Source of the DNA: Leucobacter muris
GTDB taxonomy: Bacteria; Actinomycetota; Actinomycetes; Actinomycetales; Microbacteriaceae
Reading direction: 5' to 3'
NCBI RefSeq assembly: GCF_004028235.1
Contig: NZ_CP035037.1
Span: 2,418,001 to 2,482,000 of the forward strand
DNA length: 64,000 nucleotides
Shown: positions 27,605 to 38,231 of the stretch, piece by piece
Layout of the letters: each line of letters opens with the position of its first letter
How positions within the stretch are numbered: position 1 is the first letter of the stretch
Translations under genes and position numbers: made by a program
Notes under the pieces: generated by a model
Databases searched by the model: none
What the model was told of the DNA's origin: nothing
What the model saw: the letters and a program-made list of their open reading frames with translations, nothing else

Positions 27605-27636
27605 GCAGGGGCCGCACCCGAAGGTGCGGCCCCTGC
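27605..27636 (-). terminator. groEL terminator
   Basis: A 14-bp perfect stem (27605-27618 with 27623-27636) has a UUCG loop in the groEL transcript, closed by C-G. It lies just past the stop at 27650. Confidence 0.8.
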
Positions 27637-27649
27637 GTGAGCTTCGGAC

Positions 27650-29293
<1,644 letters not shown>

Positions 29294-29342
29294 TTACTGA
29301 TGGTGGGCTCCGTGCCGGCGCCGGGCACCGACGCACGGATGT

Positions 29343-29369
29343 TTAGCACTCAGTCGAATCGACTGCTAA
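29343..29369. promoter_or_regulatory. CIRCE operator for HrcA upstream of groEL
   Basis: TTAGCACTC-N9-GACTGCTAA matches the CIRCE consensus (second arm GAGTGCTAA) with one mismatch, 74 bp before the groEL ATG. The rest of 29270-29587 is non-coding; it includes an 18-nt GC palindrome near 29445 but nothing else I can name. Confidence 0.85.
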
Positions 29370-29587
29370 CACCAATCTTGGCACTCAAGCATGGCGAGTG
29401 CAAGCAGGGATGCTCGCGAGGAGCGAACACAGCCGAGTGGACCCCGTGCGCGCACGGGGCACCCTGCATGCGAGCGCACGGGGAAGCCGCACGCACAGGG
29501 AAACCTGAGCGCGAAGCCGCCACGAGTGCGCGGATCAAGCAGGGAGCGCGGGTACGCGCGAGCGGAGGGCGGTCTCGCCCGCCGGAC

Positions 29588-30364
29588 TCACTCCGCGGGC
29601 AGGGTCGCGGGATCGACCGGCGCGCCGGTCTCCGGATCGACGGGCCAGCCCGTGTCGGGATCGATCAGCCAGCCGGTGGCGGGATCGATGAGCTGCCCGG
29701 TCGTCGGGTCGATCTGGTAGCCCGTCTCGGGGTCGATCTGCACCTCCTCTGCGGGGGCGGATCCGCCGGTCAGCGCCTGCGCCTCGTCGAGACCGGGGCC
29801 GGCGTAGTCGCCGCCGAGCAGCACGATGAGGCGTGCGCCGTACTGCTGGTACTCCTCGGTCTGGTACGTCGAGATGCCGCCCAGCTCGGCCGCGAGGCCG
29901 GCTGCAGCCGACTCATCGGCCGAGTCGGAGTAGAAGACCGCCGAGATCTGCACGTCGCTCGCCGCGGCGCTGCCGCTGAACAGGATGGTGCCCCACTGCT
30001 GCTGCGTGATGAGCTGGTCGAGCGCGGCGGCGAGATTCGGGATCTCGGTGCCGTTGAGCACGGCGACGGTGGCCGTGGGGTCGAGCACCGCGTCGGGCGT
30101 GCTGGGCGCGTTCGACGTCGTCGCGGGCCGGTCGCCGGTGAACTTGCCGACGTTGCCGAGCCCGCTCACGATCGCGATTCCGACGGTGGTGAGCAGGGCG
30201 AAGCCGAGCAGGGCGGCGACCAGGTACTGCCAGACGTACCGGGGCCGGGCCGTGATGCGGTGGGCGCCGACGCGACCGCTGCGGGGTATGCGGTCGAAGC
30301 GATCCTCGGGGTAGTCCTGGCGCGCGCCACGAGGCGTGCTCGTGCCTTCGTTCTTCTGCGCCAA
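29588..30364 (-). CDS. LytR C-terminal domain membrane protein with an IDPxTGxx repeat tail
   Basis: The 258-residue protein has a cytoplasmic N-terminus (about 45 residues), one membrane helix (YVWQYLVAALLGFALLTTVG) and an extracytoplasmic LytR_C domain (TVAVLNGTEIPNLAAALDQL and later GARLIVLLGGDYAG). The last 45 residues are six near-perfect 8-residue repeats of the form (I/V)DPxTGxx. LytR_C domains accompany cell-wall glycopolymer ligases, but alone their role is unknown. I start at the TTG at 30364 because GGGAGCAGGG immediately precedes it; a longer frame to 30511 has non-conserved, Arg-rich sequence. Confidence 0.7.
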   Translation of the reverse strand: MAQKNEGTSTPRGARQDYPEDRFDRIPRSGRVGAHRITARPRYVWQYLVAALLGFALLTTVGIAIVSGLGNVGKFTGDRPATTSNAPSTPDAVLDPTATVAVLNGTEIPNLAAALDQLITQQQWGTILFSGSAAASDVQISAVFYSDSADESAAAGLAAELGGISTYQTEEYQQYGARLIVLLGGDYAGPGLDEAQALTGGSAPAEEVQIDPETGYQIDPTTGQLIDPATGWLIDPDTGWPVDPETGAPVDPATLPAE

Positions 30365-30596
30365 CCCTGCTCCCGTTCGGTCGTCCACCTGCTTCAGTTC
30401 AGCTCGCGTCGGTTCGCGCGAACTCGCGAACCCCGCGATCTCCCGACGAGATCCTGCGGCCCGCACCTCGCGCAGGATGGCGGAACCACGTCCGATCCGG
30501 CTGAGACACACACTAGAGTACCCTGCCGCTTCCTGACAGTTCCTCAGGCACGAGGCGCGACCCTGAGCCGCCGCTCGCGGCGACGCTTCGCGGCGC

Positions 30597-31712
30597 CTAC
30601 AGCGAGTCGGGCGCGTAGATGGCGCGCGCGAGCCCGTCGATGACGTCCGGGATGCGGGTGCCGCCCGCGAACAGCACGGAGTCGTCGACGTCGATGATGC
30701 GCCGGTGCTGCCCGGCCTCGGTGAGGGCGATGCTCGGCTGCGCCTGCAGCAGGCCGTCGACGCCGCCGGCGCTCTCGAGTCCCTTCGTCATCACGATGAT
30801 GATGTCGGGGTTCATCGCGATCAGCGCCTCCTCGGTCATGGGCTTCTCGCCGACCCAGCCGATCTCGGCGGCCACGTCGACGGCGCCGACCGAGCGGATG
30901 AGCGAGTCGATACCGCTGCCCTCGCCGAAGAGGTAAAAGACGCCTGCGGTGCCGCGCACGTAGAGGAAGGCGACGCGCGGCAGCTTCGACTCGTCGGCCG
31001 GCAGCAGCCGCTGCACCTCGGCCTCCTTGTCGGCGATGGCCTGGCCCAGCGAGTCGATGAGATCGGGGGCGGCGGCTCCGACGCCCAGCGCGTCGGCCAC
31101 CTGCTGCGCGGTGGCGAAGCTGCCCTCGGCGTCGACGGCGCGATCGACGGTGACGACGGGGATGCCGGCCTCCCGCAGCTGCAGCACGACGTCGGTCGGG
31201 CCGATGCTGCCGTCGGTGATGATGAGACTGGGGTTGAGCGCGAGGACGCCCTCGGCGTCGATCGAGTGGCCGTCCTTCGTGACCACGGGAATGTCGTCCG
31301 AGCCTGGGAAGCTCGTAGAGATGTCGCGGCCGACGATGCGGTCGGCGAGGCCGAACGCGTAGACGAGCTCGCCGATCGAGCCGCTGAGCGAGAGCGGCAC
31401 GATGCGCGAGTTGTCGGTCACGGTCACCTCGGTGTCGCCCGAGTTGTCGTGCGAGGTGACGGTGGCGGGCAGCTGCTGCTCGGGCTCCTCCGCGAGCGGT
31501 GGGATGCTGGGACCGCCGACCAGCGCGGTCGTGGGCCCCTCGTAGGCGGTGGGGTCCTCGAGCGGGGTGATCTCGCTCAGGGGCGGCAGCTCGACGGGTT
31601 CGGCCGCGGCCGAACCGCCGTGGTGGGAGCCGCTCTGGCACCCCGTCACACCGATCCCGAGCAGCACGACGAGCGCGAGCGCGGCGATCCCGCGCTTCGA
31701 TCCCAACTTCAT
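30597..31712 (-). CDS. hmuT: Heme ABC transporter binding lipoprotein HmuT
   Basis: The 371-residue lipoprotein has signal peptide and lipobox GVTGC (Cys about residue 25), a Pro/Glu-rich spacer, and a class III (FecB/BtuF) binding fold: RIVPLSLSGSIGELVYALG-like entry strand, GHSIDAEGVLALNPSLII, and MNPDIIIVMTKGLES. It should deliver heme to HmuUV at the membrane. It diverges from hmuU across an IdeR-like box, indicating iron repression. The ATG at 31712 has GGAG 9 nt upstream and is preferred to the ATG at 31733. Confidence 0.88.
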   Translation of the reverse strand: MKLGSKRGIAALALVVLLGIGVTGCQSGSHHGGSAAAEPVELPPLSEITPLEDPTAYEGPTTALVGGPSIPPLAEEPEQQLPATVTSHDNSGDTEVTVTDNSRIVPLSLSGSIGELVYAFGLADRIVGRDISTSFPGSDDIPVVTKDGHSIDAEGVLALNPSLIITDGSIGPTDVVLQLREAGIPVVTVDRAVDAEGSFATAQQVADALGVGAAAPDLIDSLGQAIADKEAEVQRLLPADESKLPRVAFLYVRGTAGVFYLFGEGSGIDSLIRSVGAVDVAAEIGWVGEKPMTEEALIAMNPDIIIVMTKGLESAGGVDGLLQAQPSIALTEAGQHRRIIDVDDSVLFAGGTRIPDVIDGLARAIYAPDSL

Positions 31713-31745
31713 ACGACGGCGCTCCTCATTCATCCGTTGAATACC

Positions 31746-31764
31746 GGGGTTTAGCCTAACCCAA
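31746..31764. promoter_or_regulatory. IdeR/DtxR iron box between hmuT and hmuU
   Basis: The 19-mer matches the known IdeR/DtxR consensus at 14 positions, with the core TTAGCCTAACC exact. A TATGAT -10 for hmuU (31771-31776) follows directly, so bound repressor would block both divergent promoters. Confidence 0.8.
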
Positions 31765-31863
31765 GCTAGGTATGATGATTACTGGACTTCGAAGATCCGC
31801 CCCATTCCACACCGGCCGAGCCGCGCTCGCCGCGTGTTCCACGCAAAGGTGTTCCGAGCTCGC

Positions 31864-32931
31864 ATGACCGTCTCCTCGTCCGCCACGACATCTCGTCGCG
31901 CGACGACGAAAACCATCCTGTTCGCGGCCCTCGCGGTGGCGCTGCTCGTGTCGATCGTGCTGTCGGGCAGCACGGGCCAGCTCGGCATCCCGCCGCTCGA
32001 GGTGCTCGGGTCGCTGCTGCACCGCGTCGGCATCGACTGGCTGCCGCTGCCGAGCCACCCCATGGGCGATCAGACCCTGTGGACGGTGCGCTTCCCGCGC
32101 GTCGCGATCGCCGCGCTCATCGGGGCGGGCCTCGCCGTCGCGGGTCTGCTCATGCAGGCCATCTTCGGCAACCCGCTCGCCGAACCCGGTGTGATCGGCA
32201 TCTCGTCGGGTGCGGCTGTGGGTGCGGGCCTCGCGATCGTCTTCGGCGTCACGGTGTTCGGCGAGTGGACGACGGCGGTGTTCGCCTTCGCGGCCGGCCT
32301 CGGCGCGACGCTGCTGGTCTACGCGATGAGCCGGGCCGAGGGCCGCACCGAGGTCGTCACACTGGTGCTCACCGGTATCGCGGTGAACGCGATCGCGGGC
32401 GCCGGCATCGCACTGCTCACCTTCCTCGGCGATACGCAGTCGCGCGAGCAGATCGTCTTCTGGCAGCTCGGCAGTCTCGCGGGCAGCCGCTGGTCGCAGG
32501 TCGCGATCATCGCGCCCGTCATCGCCGTGGGCCTGCTCTCCGCGTACTTCGCGGCCCGCAAGCTCGATCTGCTGTCGCTCGGCGAGCGCAACGCGCGTCA
32601 TCTCGGCGTGAACGTCGAAGTGCTGCGCATCAGCATGATCTTCGTCGTGGCGCTGCTCACCGGCGCGGCGGTGGCCTTCGCGGGCATCATCTCGTTCGTG
32701 GGCCTCGTGATCCCGCACCTGATGCGCATGATCCTCGGCCCCGCCCACCTGCCGCTCGTCACCGCGTCGGCGCTGGGCGGCGCGCTGCTGCTCACCCTCG
32801 CCGACCTCGCGGCGCGCACGGTGGTTCCGAACGCCGACATGCCCATCGGCATGCTCACGGCGCTCGTGGGCGGCCCCTTCTTCTTCTGGCTGCTGCGTCG
32901 CACGCGCAAGCGCAGCGGGGGGTGGGGCTGA
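31864..32931 (+). CDS. hmuU: Heme ABC transporter permease HmuU
   Basis: The 355-residue permease belongs to the FecCD/BtuC family, with about ten membrane helices. Conserved patterns include TVRFPRVAIAALIGAGLAVAG, QAIFGNPLAEPGVIGISSGA, and the coupling-helix region ISFVGLVIPHLMRMILGP. Two copies should form the channel that passes heme from HmuT into the cytoplasm. The ATG at 31864 is preferred; an upstream ATG at 31834 would add ten residues. Its stop overlaps the hmuV start by one base (TGATG). Confidence 0.9.
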   Translation: MTVSSSATTSRRATTKTILFAALAVALLVSIVLSGSTGQLGIPPLEVLGSLLHRVGIDWLPLPSHPMGDQTLWTVRFPRVAIAALIGAGLAVAGLLMQAIFGNPLAEPGVIGISSGAAVGAGLAIVFGVTVFGEWTTAVFAFAAGLGATLLVYAMSRAEGRTEVVTLVLTGIAVNAIAGAGIALLTFLGDTQSREQIVFWQLGSLAGSRWSQVAIIAPVIAVGLLSAYFAARKLDLLSLGERNARHLGVNVEVLRISMIFVVALLTGAAVAFAGIISFVGLVIPHLMRMILGPAHLPLVTASALGGALLLTLADLAARTVVPNADMPIGMLTALVGGPFFFWLLRRTRKRSGGWG

Positions 32932-33743
32932 TGGCCCGCCACATCGAGATCCCGCAACGCGCGACGATCGGCGAGACGGTGTGCGCGGCCGAGGCCGTGC
33001 ACCTGGAGCGCGGCGGCCGCGCCCTGCTCGACTCGGTGTCGCTCGAGCTGCGCGCGGGCGAGGTGCTCGCGCTGCTCGGCCCGAACGGGGCGGGCAAGTC
33101 GACACTGCTGAGCGTGCTGTCGGGCGATGTCGCTCCGGATCGCGGATCGGTGCGATTCGGCGATCGTGAGATCGGCGACTGGTCGCTCTCCGAGCTGTCG
33201 CGGCGCCGGGGCGTGCTGCTGCAGGACAACCAGCTGTTGTTCCCGTTCACCGTGCATCAGGTGGTCGAGATGGGGCGGGCGCCGTGGCGGCGCACTCCGC
33301 TCGAGGACGACGACAACGCGGCGATCTCGGAGGCGATCGCCGCGGCCGACATCGCGCACCTCGGCAACCGCCGCGTTCCGTCGCTGTCGGGCGGTGAGCG
33401 GGCCCGCGCCGGTTTCGCCCGCGTGATGGCCGGCCGCACCGGGGTGCTGATGCTCGACGAGCCCACGGCCGCCCTTGATCTGGGGCACCAGGAGGCGGTG
33501 CTCGGGATCGCCCGCGAGCGGGCGCGTGCGGGCGACGCGGTGCTGGTGGTGCTGCACGATCTCAATCTCGCCGGGGCGTACGCGGATCGGATCGCGCTGC
33601 TGCGCGACGGCCGCATCATCGCCTGCGACGCTCCGGAGCGGGTGCTGACGGCCGAGGTGGTCAGCGACGTCTACCAGACGCCCGTCGAGGTGATCCCCCA
33701 CCCCGTCACGGGCAGGGGCATCGTGCTGCCGCGGCGCTTCTGA
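32931..33743 (+). CDS. hmuV: Heme ABC transporter ATPase HmuV
   Basis: The 270-residue ATPase has Walker A LLGPNGAGKSTLLS, Q-loop VLLQDNQLLFPF, signature LSGGERARAGFARVMAG, Walker B GVLMLDEPTAALD, and the switch His in VLHDLN. The order and spacing match HmuV/FhuC-type importers that energise heme uptake. Translation is coupled to hmuU through TGATG. A large two-tier hairpin follows the stop. Confidence 0.92.
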   Translation: MARHIEIPQRATIGETVCAAEAVHLERGGRALLDSVSLELRAGEVLALLGPNGAGKSTLLSVLSGDVAPDRGSVRFGDREIGDWSLSELSRRRGVLLQDNQLLFPFTVHQVVEMGRAPWRRTPLEDDDNAAISEAIAAADIAHLGNRRVPSLSGGERARAGFARVMAGRTGVLMLDEPTAALDLGHQEAVLGIARERARAGDAVLVVLHDLNLAGAYADRIALLRDGRIIACDAPERVLTAEVVSDVYQTPVEVIPHPVTGRGIVLPRRF

Positions 33744-33784
33744 CGCGGCGGGCCCGCCGCTGAGCCGGCCTGCGCGGCATCATT

Positions 33785-33860
33785 GAGTCGGCCCGAAAAC
33801 ACCGAGACGGCCCACGATTCGCGTGAATCGTGGGCCGTCTCGGCACAGATGGGCCGACTC
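33785..33860. terminator. Two-tier 76-bp hairpin between hmuV and the HtaA genes
   Basis: Outer arms GAGTCGGCCC/GGGCCGACTC (33785-33794 and 33851-33860) and a perfect 19-bp inner stem (33802-33820 with 33825-33843, loop GCGT) are separated by 7-nt internal loops. The outer arm ends 2 bp before the convergent gene's stop. Confidence 0.8.
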
Positions 33861-33862
33861 GA

Positions 33863-34732
33863 TCAGGCCTCTGGCGACGAGCTCCCGTCGGTCTCCCGCT
33901 CGGCGGCGGGCTGCTTCTTGCCGCGGCCCGCGATGAGCATGCCTCCGGTCACGCCGATGACGAGGATCGCCACGCCGCCGATGATGATCGGCAGCCAGGG
34001 CACACCCTGCTCTGCGGCCTGCTCGGGCTCCGCCGTCTCTGCGGGCTCAGCGGGGGTCGTCGGCTCCTCGGCCGTGCTCTCGGCGAGCACGCAGTCGGCC
34101 GCCGCGGTGAGGCTGACGGGATCGAGCTCCTCTCCCGAGACGTAGCTTCCGTACTCGCCGTTGAAGGCGTCGGCGCCCTCCGCCGTGAGGCGGGTGGGTG
34201 CCGAGACGATCTCGAGGTCGCCGCCCTGTGCTGCGACGACGCCGGTGATATCGATCTTCGCGGCCCGCACCTCGGAGGTCGCCGCCTCGCTGCCCGCGTT
34301 CGCCGTATCGGTGGCTCCCATGCTGAGCAGCAGGTAGGCGGTGTCGTCACCCGCGAACTCGATCACCGGATCGGCGAGGTCGAGCTCCATGGCGCCGCCG
34401 TGACCGGTGAAGTGCACCGCACCGGTGAACGCGATCCGCCCCTCCTCGAGCGTCTCGGAGAAGGCGCCCTCGACCTGGTTCCAGATGAAGTCGGGCGTCT
34501 CGTATCGCATGTCGTCGCTCACGGTCCACTCGCCGTTCGCGATCGAACCGCTGATGTAGGAGCGGAAGCTCTCCTTCACACCCCAGGTCATCTCAGCCGA
34601 CTGCACGGTGCAGGAACCGTTCGCCTCGGCGGTCGCAGGGGCCGCGGTCGCGGCCACCGGTGCCGCCGTGACGGCGGCACCGATGAGCGCGGAGGTGACG
34701 AGACCCCGGAGCGCTGCGGTCTTCTTGCTCAT
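33863..34732 (-). CDS. Membrane-anchored single HtaA-domain heme-binding protein
   Basis: The 289-residue protein has a signal peptide (cleavage near TAAPA, about residue 32), one HtaA domain (about 45-210; MTWGVKESFRSYISG, AVHFTGHGGAMELDLADP), a Pro/Glu/Thr-rich stalk, a C-terminal membrane helix (WLPIIIGGVAILVIGVTGG) and a basic, Lys-containing tail. HtaA domains bind heme in corynebacteria and pass it to HmuT. The ATG at 34732 shares a base with the stop of the large HtaA gene (TGATG) and has GGGGAG upstream. A pair of cysteines (SCTV, ADCVL) may form a disulfide bracketing the domain. Confidence 0.85.
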   Translation of the reverse strand: MSKKTAALRGLVTSALIGAAVTAAPVAATAAPATAEANGSCTVQSAEMTWGVKESFRSYISGSIANGEWTVSDDMRYETPDFIWNQVEGAFSETLEEGRIAFTGAVHFTGHGGAMELDLADPVIEFAGDDTAYLLLSMGATDTANAGSEAATSEVRAAKIDITGVVAAQGGDLEIVSAPTRLTAEGADAFNGEYGSYVSGEELDPVSLTAAADCVLAESTAEEPTTPAEPAETAEPEQAAEQGVPWLPIIIGGVAILVIGVTGGMLIAGRGKKQPAAERETDGSSSPEA

Positions 34733-37700
34733 CACTCTCCCCTGTTGCCCCGACGCTGCACGACCACGAGACCCGTCGTCGCACCGGCGATCACCAGCAG
34801 GGCGATCGCGGCCGCCCACCAGACCCACACGGGCCCGTCGTCGGTCGGTACCACGCCGGCAGCCACGGGCTCCGCCTGCTCCGCGATCGCGCTGGTGGCC
34901 TTCTTCTTGACCTTCACCTTCGCGGTCTCGGCCTTCTCGGCGATCTCGATCACCGCTCCGGCGTTGATGCTGCCCTGCAGGGTGATGGTGTGCACCCCGG
35001 GCTCGATGTCCTCGGGCAGGGTGCCGATCCAGCGCACGGTGCCGTTCTCGTCGGCGCCCGCAGCCTCGTCGAGCACGATCGGGTCGGAGTAGAGCACCAC
35101 GAGGATGTCGCGCTCCTTGCGCTCGAAGCCGGAGGCCTCGATCTCGATCTCGCCGCCGGGCACCAGCTTCTTCGTGGGGGTCACCACCTGGATGCCGGTG
35201 GTGGCCGGGGGCGTCGCGGCCGGGGTGCGCTTGGTCTGCTTCGCCGCAACAGTCGTCGAGCCGTAGCTCGCACCGCTCGCCGAGCCCACCGTGAAGGTGA
35301 CGGGGTCAATGCCAAACGAGTACTTTGCATCGCTCACACCTTCACGGCTAACACGCCCTGCGACGGGTGCACCAGCCCAAGTGACCTCACCGTTAGCTCC
35401 CACGGATTTTGCCGCTACCGCGAGATTGACAGGGTAGCTCTGCCCGCGCACCGTGATGGTAGCCGAGACGGCACTCGTAACAGTGATGACCGGGTTGCCG
35501 AACGATTCGCTCATCTGTCCGCCGTGCCCGCTGAAGGTCACCACGCCCGAGTACAGCACCGAGCCGGTGTGGGTCGCCGCGTTCCAGGAGCTGCCGGCCT
35601 GCGGGAACACGTAGCCGCCCGCACCGCCGCCGACACCGTTACCGGTGACGCTGCCCTTCGCGATCGGGCCGGTCGTGTAGCCCGCGAACCCAGACGACAC
35701 GGCCCAGGTCAGCGAACCGGCCTGCTGGGCGCCCTGCGCAGGCTGCACGGGGGCCGGAGCGACGGGCTTCGGCTGCTCGGGCTTGGGCTTGGGGGTCACC
35801 GGATCGGTGGGCTTCACGTCAGACGCCGCACCCACCGTGAAGGTGACCGGATCCATCTCGCTGCCGGCCGGGTAGAAACCGAGGAAGTGGTCGACCGCGT
35901 CGGCCCGCAGCGCGCTGGGCGCCCCCGTCCAGGTCACGGTGCCGTCGTCCTCAGTGCGCTTCGCTTTGCTCAGGTCGATGTCCACGAGGCGCACGAGCGT
36001 GTTGTCGAGCTTCGCGCTCAGCACAGCCCGGGTCGCGCTCTCCACAGTGATCTGCGGATCGGCCAGGGTGAGTGCGAGACCGCCGTTGTGGCCGCTGAAA
36101 CCCACACCGCCCGCGTAGCGCACGTTGCCTGTGCCGGTCTTCGTGTTCCACGAACCGCCGGTGATCTGCGGGAACTCGAAGACGCTGCCGGAGCGCTTCG
36201 CGGCGCCGAGCATCGTGATGGTGCCGCCGGCACCACCCTCGACGTAGGTGCGGAAGCTCTCCTTGACGCCCCACTTCAGGCCGCCCTTGGCGACCTCGGG
36301 ATCGGGGGTCGGCGTACGATCCTTGCCCTTGAAGTTGAGCGAGACCATCTTCTCCTGGGCAGCGTTCTTGGTGTTGACGCCACCCGCGTAGGTGTAGATG
36401 CCGAACTTGCCGCCCGAGACGAGATCTGCGGGTTCCTTGAGCGTGACCGTCCAGGTGAACGATCCTGTGGCCGGATCGAGATCGACCCATTCCGTACGGA
36501 TCGTGTCGCGGTGCTCTGCGGGTACGTCCTGCTCGAGGGTGTCCTCGGCGAGAGCCCAAGCGCGGTTGCTCTTGTCCATCTTGCGCTGGTCGCTCTTCAC
36601 GCCGGCCGAGGGCTTCCAGTTCTCGGCGAAGTGACCGAAGACCGCGAACGTGCCCTGCGGCTTGTCGGAGGGGATGGGAGTGCCGATACCGCCGAGGTCG
36701 CACGTGATCTGGCCGGGCAGGCACTTGTTCACGTAGGGGTCGTACCCGGTGCCCTTGACGACGAGCTGATCGCCCTCCTTCACCTCACGGCCGTCGTAGG
36801 GGGTGACGCCGTCGGCGAGGAACACCTGCAGATCGGCCTCGAAGGTGGGATCCACGGGGCGTTCGCTGTCGGTGTAGTTCAGCGCGAGCTTGGTCTCCTG
36901 CGCCTTGTTGTTCACACCACCAGCACCATAGGTGTACACGCCGTAATCGCCGGTCACCGTCGCAGCATCCTTCGGATCAGCCAGCGTCAGCTCAGCCGTC
37001 CACGAACCATCCTCGGCAAGCGACACCCACTGCGAACGCACCGTGTCCTGGAAACCCCGATCGTTCGGAATCTGATTCAGCACACTCTCAGCCAGAACCC
37101 ACCCCTGAGGGCCGGCCTTCCGCTGAGACGATGCCACCCCGTCAGCCGGGCTCCACGCCTCAGCGAACTTGCCGAACACCACATACGAACCCTGCGGCAA
37201 CGTGCTCGGGATCGGCATGCCACGACCGCCCACGTTCGCAGCCGGATCAAACCCGGTGCCCTTGATCGTCAGCTTGTCACCCTTGTACACCTGCGCACCC
37301 GCAGCAAGCGGAGTCGTCGAATCACCCAAGAACACCTGCACCTCAGGCGACCACACCGGGGCAGCCGCCTCGACGGTGACCGTTACCGGCGTCCCAGTCG
37401 AGGAGGGGGCGTACACAGCAGCCTCATCGGGAGCGAAGCTCGCAATGATGCTGTGGTCACCCACCGCCAGGGCCGGAATGGAGGCGCCGGCGATGCCGGT
37501 CGCGGCGTCGACGGTTGCGGATCCGATGGCCACGCCGTCCTCAGTGAAGGTCACGGTGCCCGCCGCCCCCACGGGGGTCACGATGGCCTGGAGATCGAAG
37601 CTCGCACCCTCGGTCACCGGAGCGCTCGGAACCGAGGACCACTCCGTCACGGTCTCGGTCACCACCGGAGCGGCGGCGTATGAGATGGATCCCACCGCGT

Positions 37701-38151
37701 TCTGCGACGGATCGCTGAAGCCCTGGCCGTGCGCTTTCGAAGCGTACAGCGCATAGTTCGCTCCCTCAGCGAAGGCGGGCACCTCGAAGGTGATCGAGAA
37801 CGTACCGTCCCCGTTGAGAGGAGCAGTCTTACCAACGCCGGTTTCCCCCTCGACGTTGCCGGGAGCGACCCACACCGTATCGAGCAGCTGCGCGGACCCC
37901 TGGTAGAAGCCCGGCAGCCCGGCCGGGCCGATGCCGACGTACACGCCGACGCTGTTGCTGCCGTCGAAGCCGGAGCCGGTCACCGTCACGGTGCCGCCCT
38001 CGCGGGGAGCCTCCGACGCGACCATCTCAGGGCCGGCAGCGTGCGCGGCCGTGGGCACCATGAAGAGGCCGCTCAGCGCGACGAGGACGGTGGTGATGAG
38101 CGCGAGCAGTTTCGATGATCTGCTGCGTACCTGCGAATCGTGCTGGATCAC
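34732..38151 (-). CDS. Large multidomain surface protein with two HtaA heme-binding domains
   Basis: The 1139-residue protein starts at GTG 38151 (AAGGAG 10 nt upstream) with a signal peptide cleaved near TAAHA (residue 38). Then come two Ig-like/IPT-type domains (about 40-260), two copies of a roughly 170-residue repeat beginning EVQVFLGD and DLQVFLAD (about 265-615), HtaA domain 1 (about 620-785), a Pro-rich linker, HtaA domain 2 (about 815-970), a further Ig-like domain, a membrane helix and a short basic tail. The second repeat carries an inserted two-Cys loop. It probably captures heme at the cell surface and passes it to the single-HtaA protein and HmuT. Iron control is likely through the box at 38232-38250. 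Confidence 0.85.
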   Translation of the reverse strand: MIQHDSQVRSRSSKLLALITTVLVALSGLFMVPTAAHAAGPEMVASEAPREGGTVTVTGSGFDGSNSVGVYVGIGPAGLPGFYQGSAQLLDTVWVAPGNVEGETGVGKTAPLNGDGTFSITFEVPAFAEGANYALYASKAHGQGFSDPSQNAVGSISYAAAPVVTETVTEWSSVPSAPVTEGASFDLQAIVTPVGAAGTVTFTEDGVAIGSATVDAATGIAGASIPALAVGDHSIIASFAPDEAAVYAPSSTGTPVTVTVEAAAPVWSPEVQVFLGDSTTPLAAGAQVYKGDKLTIKGTGFDPAANVGGRGMPIPSTLPQGSYVVFGKFAEAWSPADGVASSQRKAGPQGWVLAESVLNQIPNDRGFQDTVRSQWVSLAEDGSWTAELTLADPKDAATVTGDYGVYTYGAGGVNNKAQETKLALNYTDSERPVDPTFEADLQVFLADGVTPYDGREVKEGDQLVVKGTGYDPYVNKCLPGQITCDLGGIGTPIPSDKPQGTFAVFGHFAENWKPSAGVKSDQRKMDKSNRAWALAEDTLEQDVPAEHRDTIRTEWVDLDPATGSFTWTVTLKEPADLVSGGKFGIYTYAGGVNTKNAAQEKMVSLNFKGKDRTPTPDPEVAKGGLKWGVKESFRTYVEGGAGGTITMLGAAKRSGSVFEFPQITGGSWNTKTGTGNVRYAGGVGFSGHNGGLALTLADPQITVESATRAVLSAKLDNTLVRLVDIDLSKAKRTEDDGTVTWTGAPSALRADAVDHFLGFYPAGSEMDPVTFTVGAASDVKPTDPVTPKPKPEQPKPVAPAPVQPAQGAQQAGSLTWAVSSGFAGYTTGPIAKGSVTGNGVGGGAGGYVFPQAGSSWNAATHTGSVLYSGVVTFSGHGGQMSESFGNPVITVTSAVSATITVRGQSYPVNLAVAAKSVGANGEVTWAGAPVAGRVSREGVSDAKYSFGIDPVTFTVGSASGASYGSTTVAAKQTKRTPAATPPATTGIQVVTPTKKLVPGGEIEIEASGFERKERDILVVLYSDPIVLDEAAGADENGTVRWIGTLPEDIEPGVHTITLQGSINAGAVIEIAEKAETAKVKVKKKATSAIAEQAEPVAAGVVPTDDGPVWVWWAAAIALLVIAGATTGLVVVQRRGNRGE

Positions 38152-38186
38152 GTGCGCGATGCTCCTTGTTTCTGGGGGCGGTTGCA

Positions 38187-38224
38187 GACGAGGCTTCTCG
38201 TCAAAAAGGAGGCGCTCGGCCTCC
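38187..38224 (-). promoter_or_regulatory. Two hairpins in the leader of the large HtaA gene, one terminator-like
   Basis: In the reverse-strand RNA, GGAGGC-CGAGC-GCCTCC (38224-38208) is followed by five U (38207-38203), then by GACGAG-AAGC-CTCGTC (38202-38187). The first has the form of an intrinsic terminator but lies inside the 5' leader, about 50 nt before the start codon. Confidence 0.5.
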
Positions 38225-38231
38225 CTCGGAT

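Noticed and set aside
29437..29520. Short GC palindromes upstream of groEL as possible small RNA
   Set aside because: No promoter or terminator arrangement; such palindromes arise readily in GC-rich DNA.
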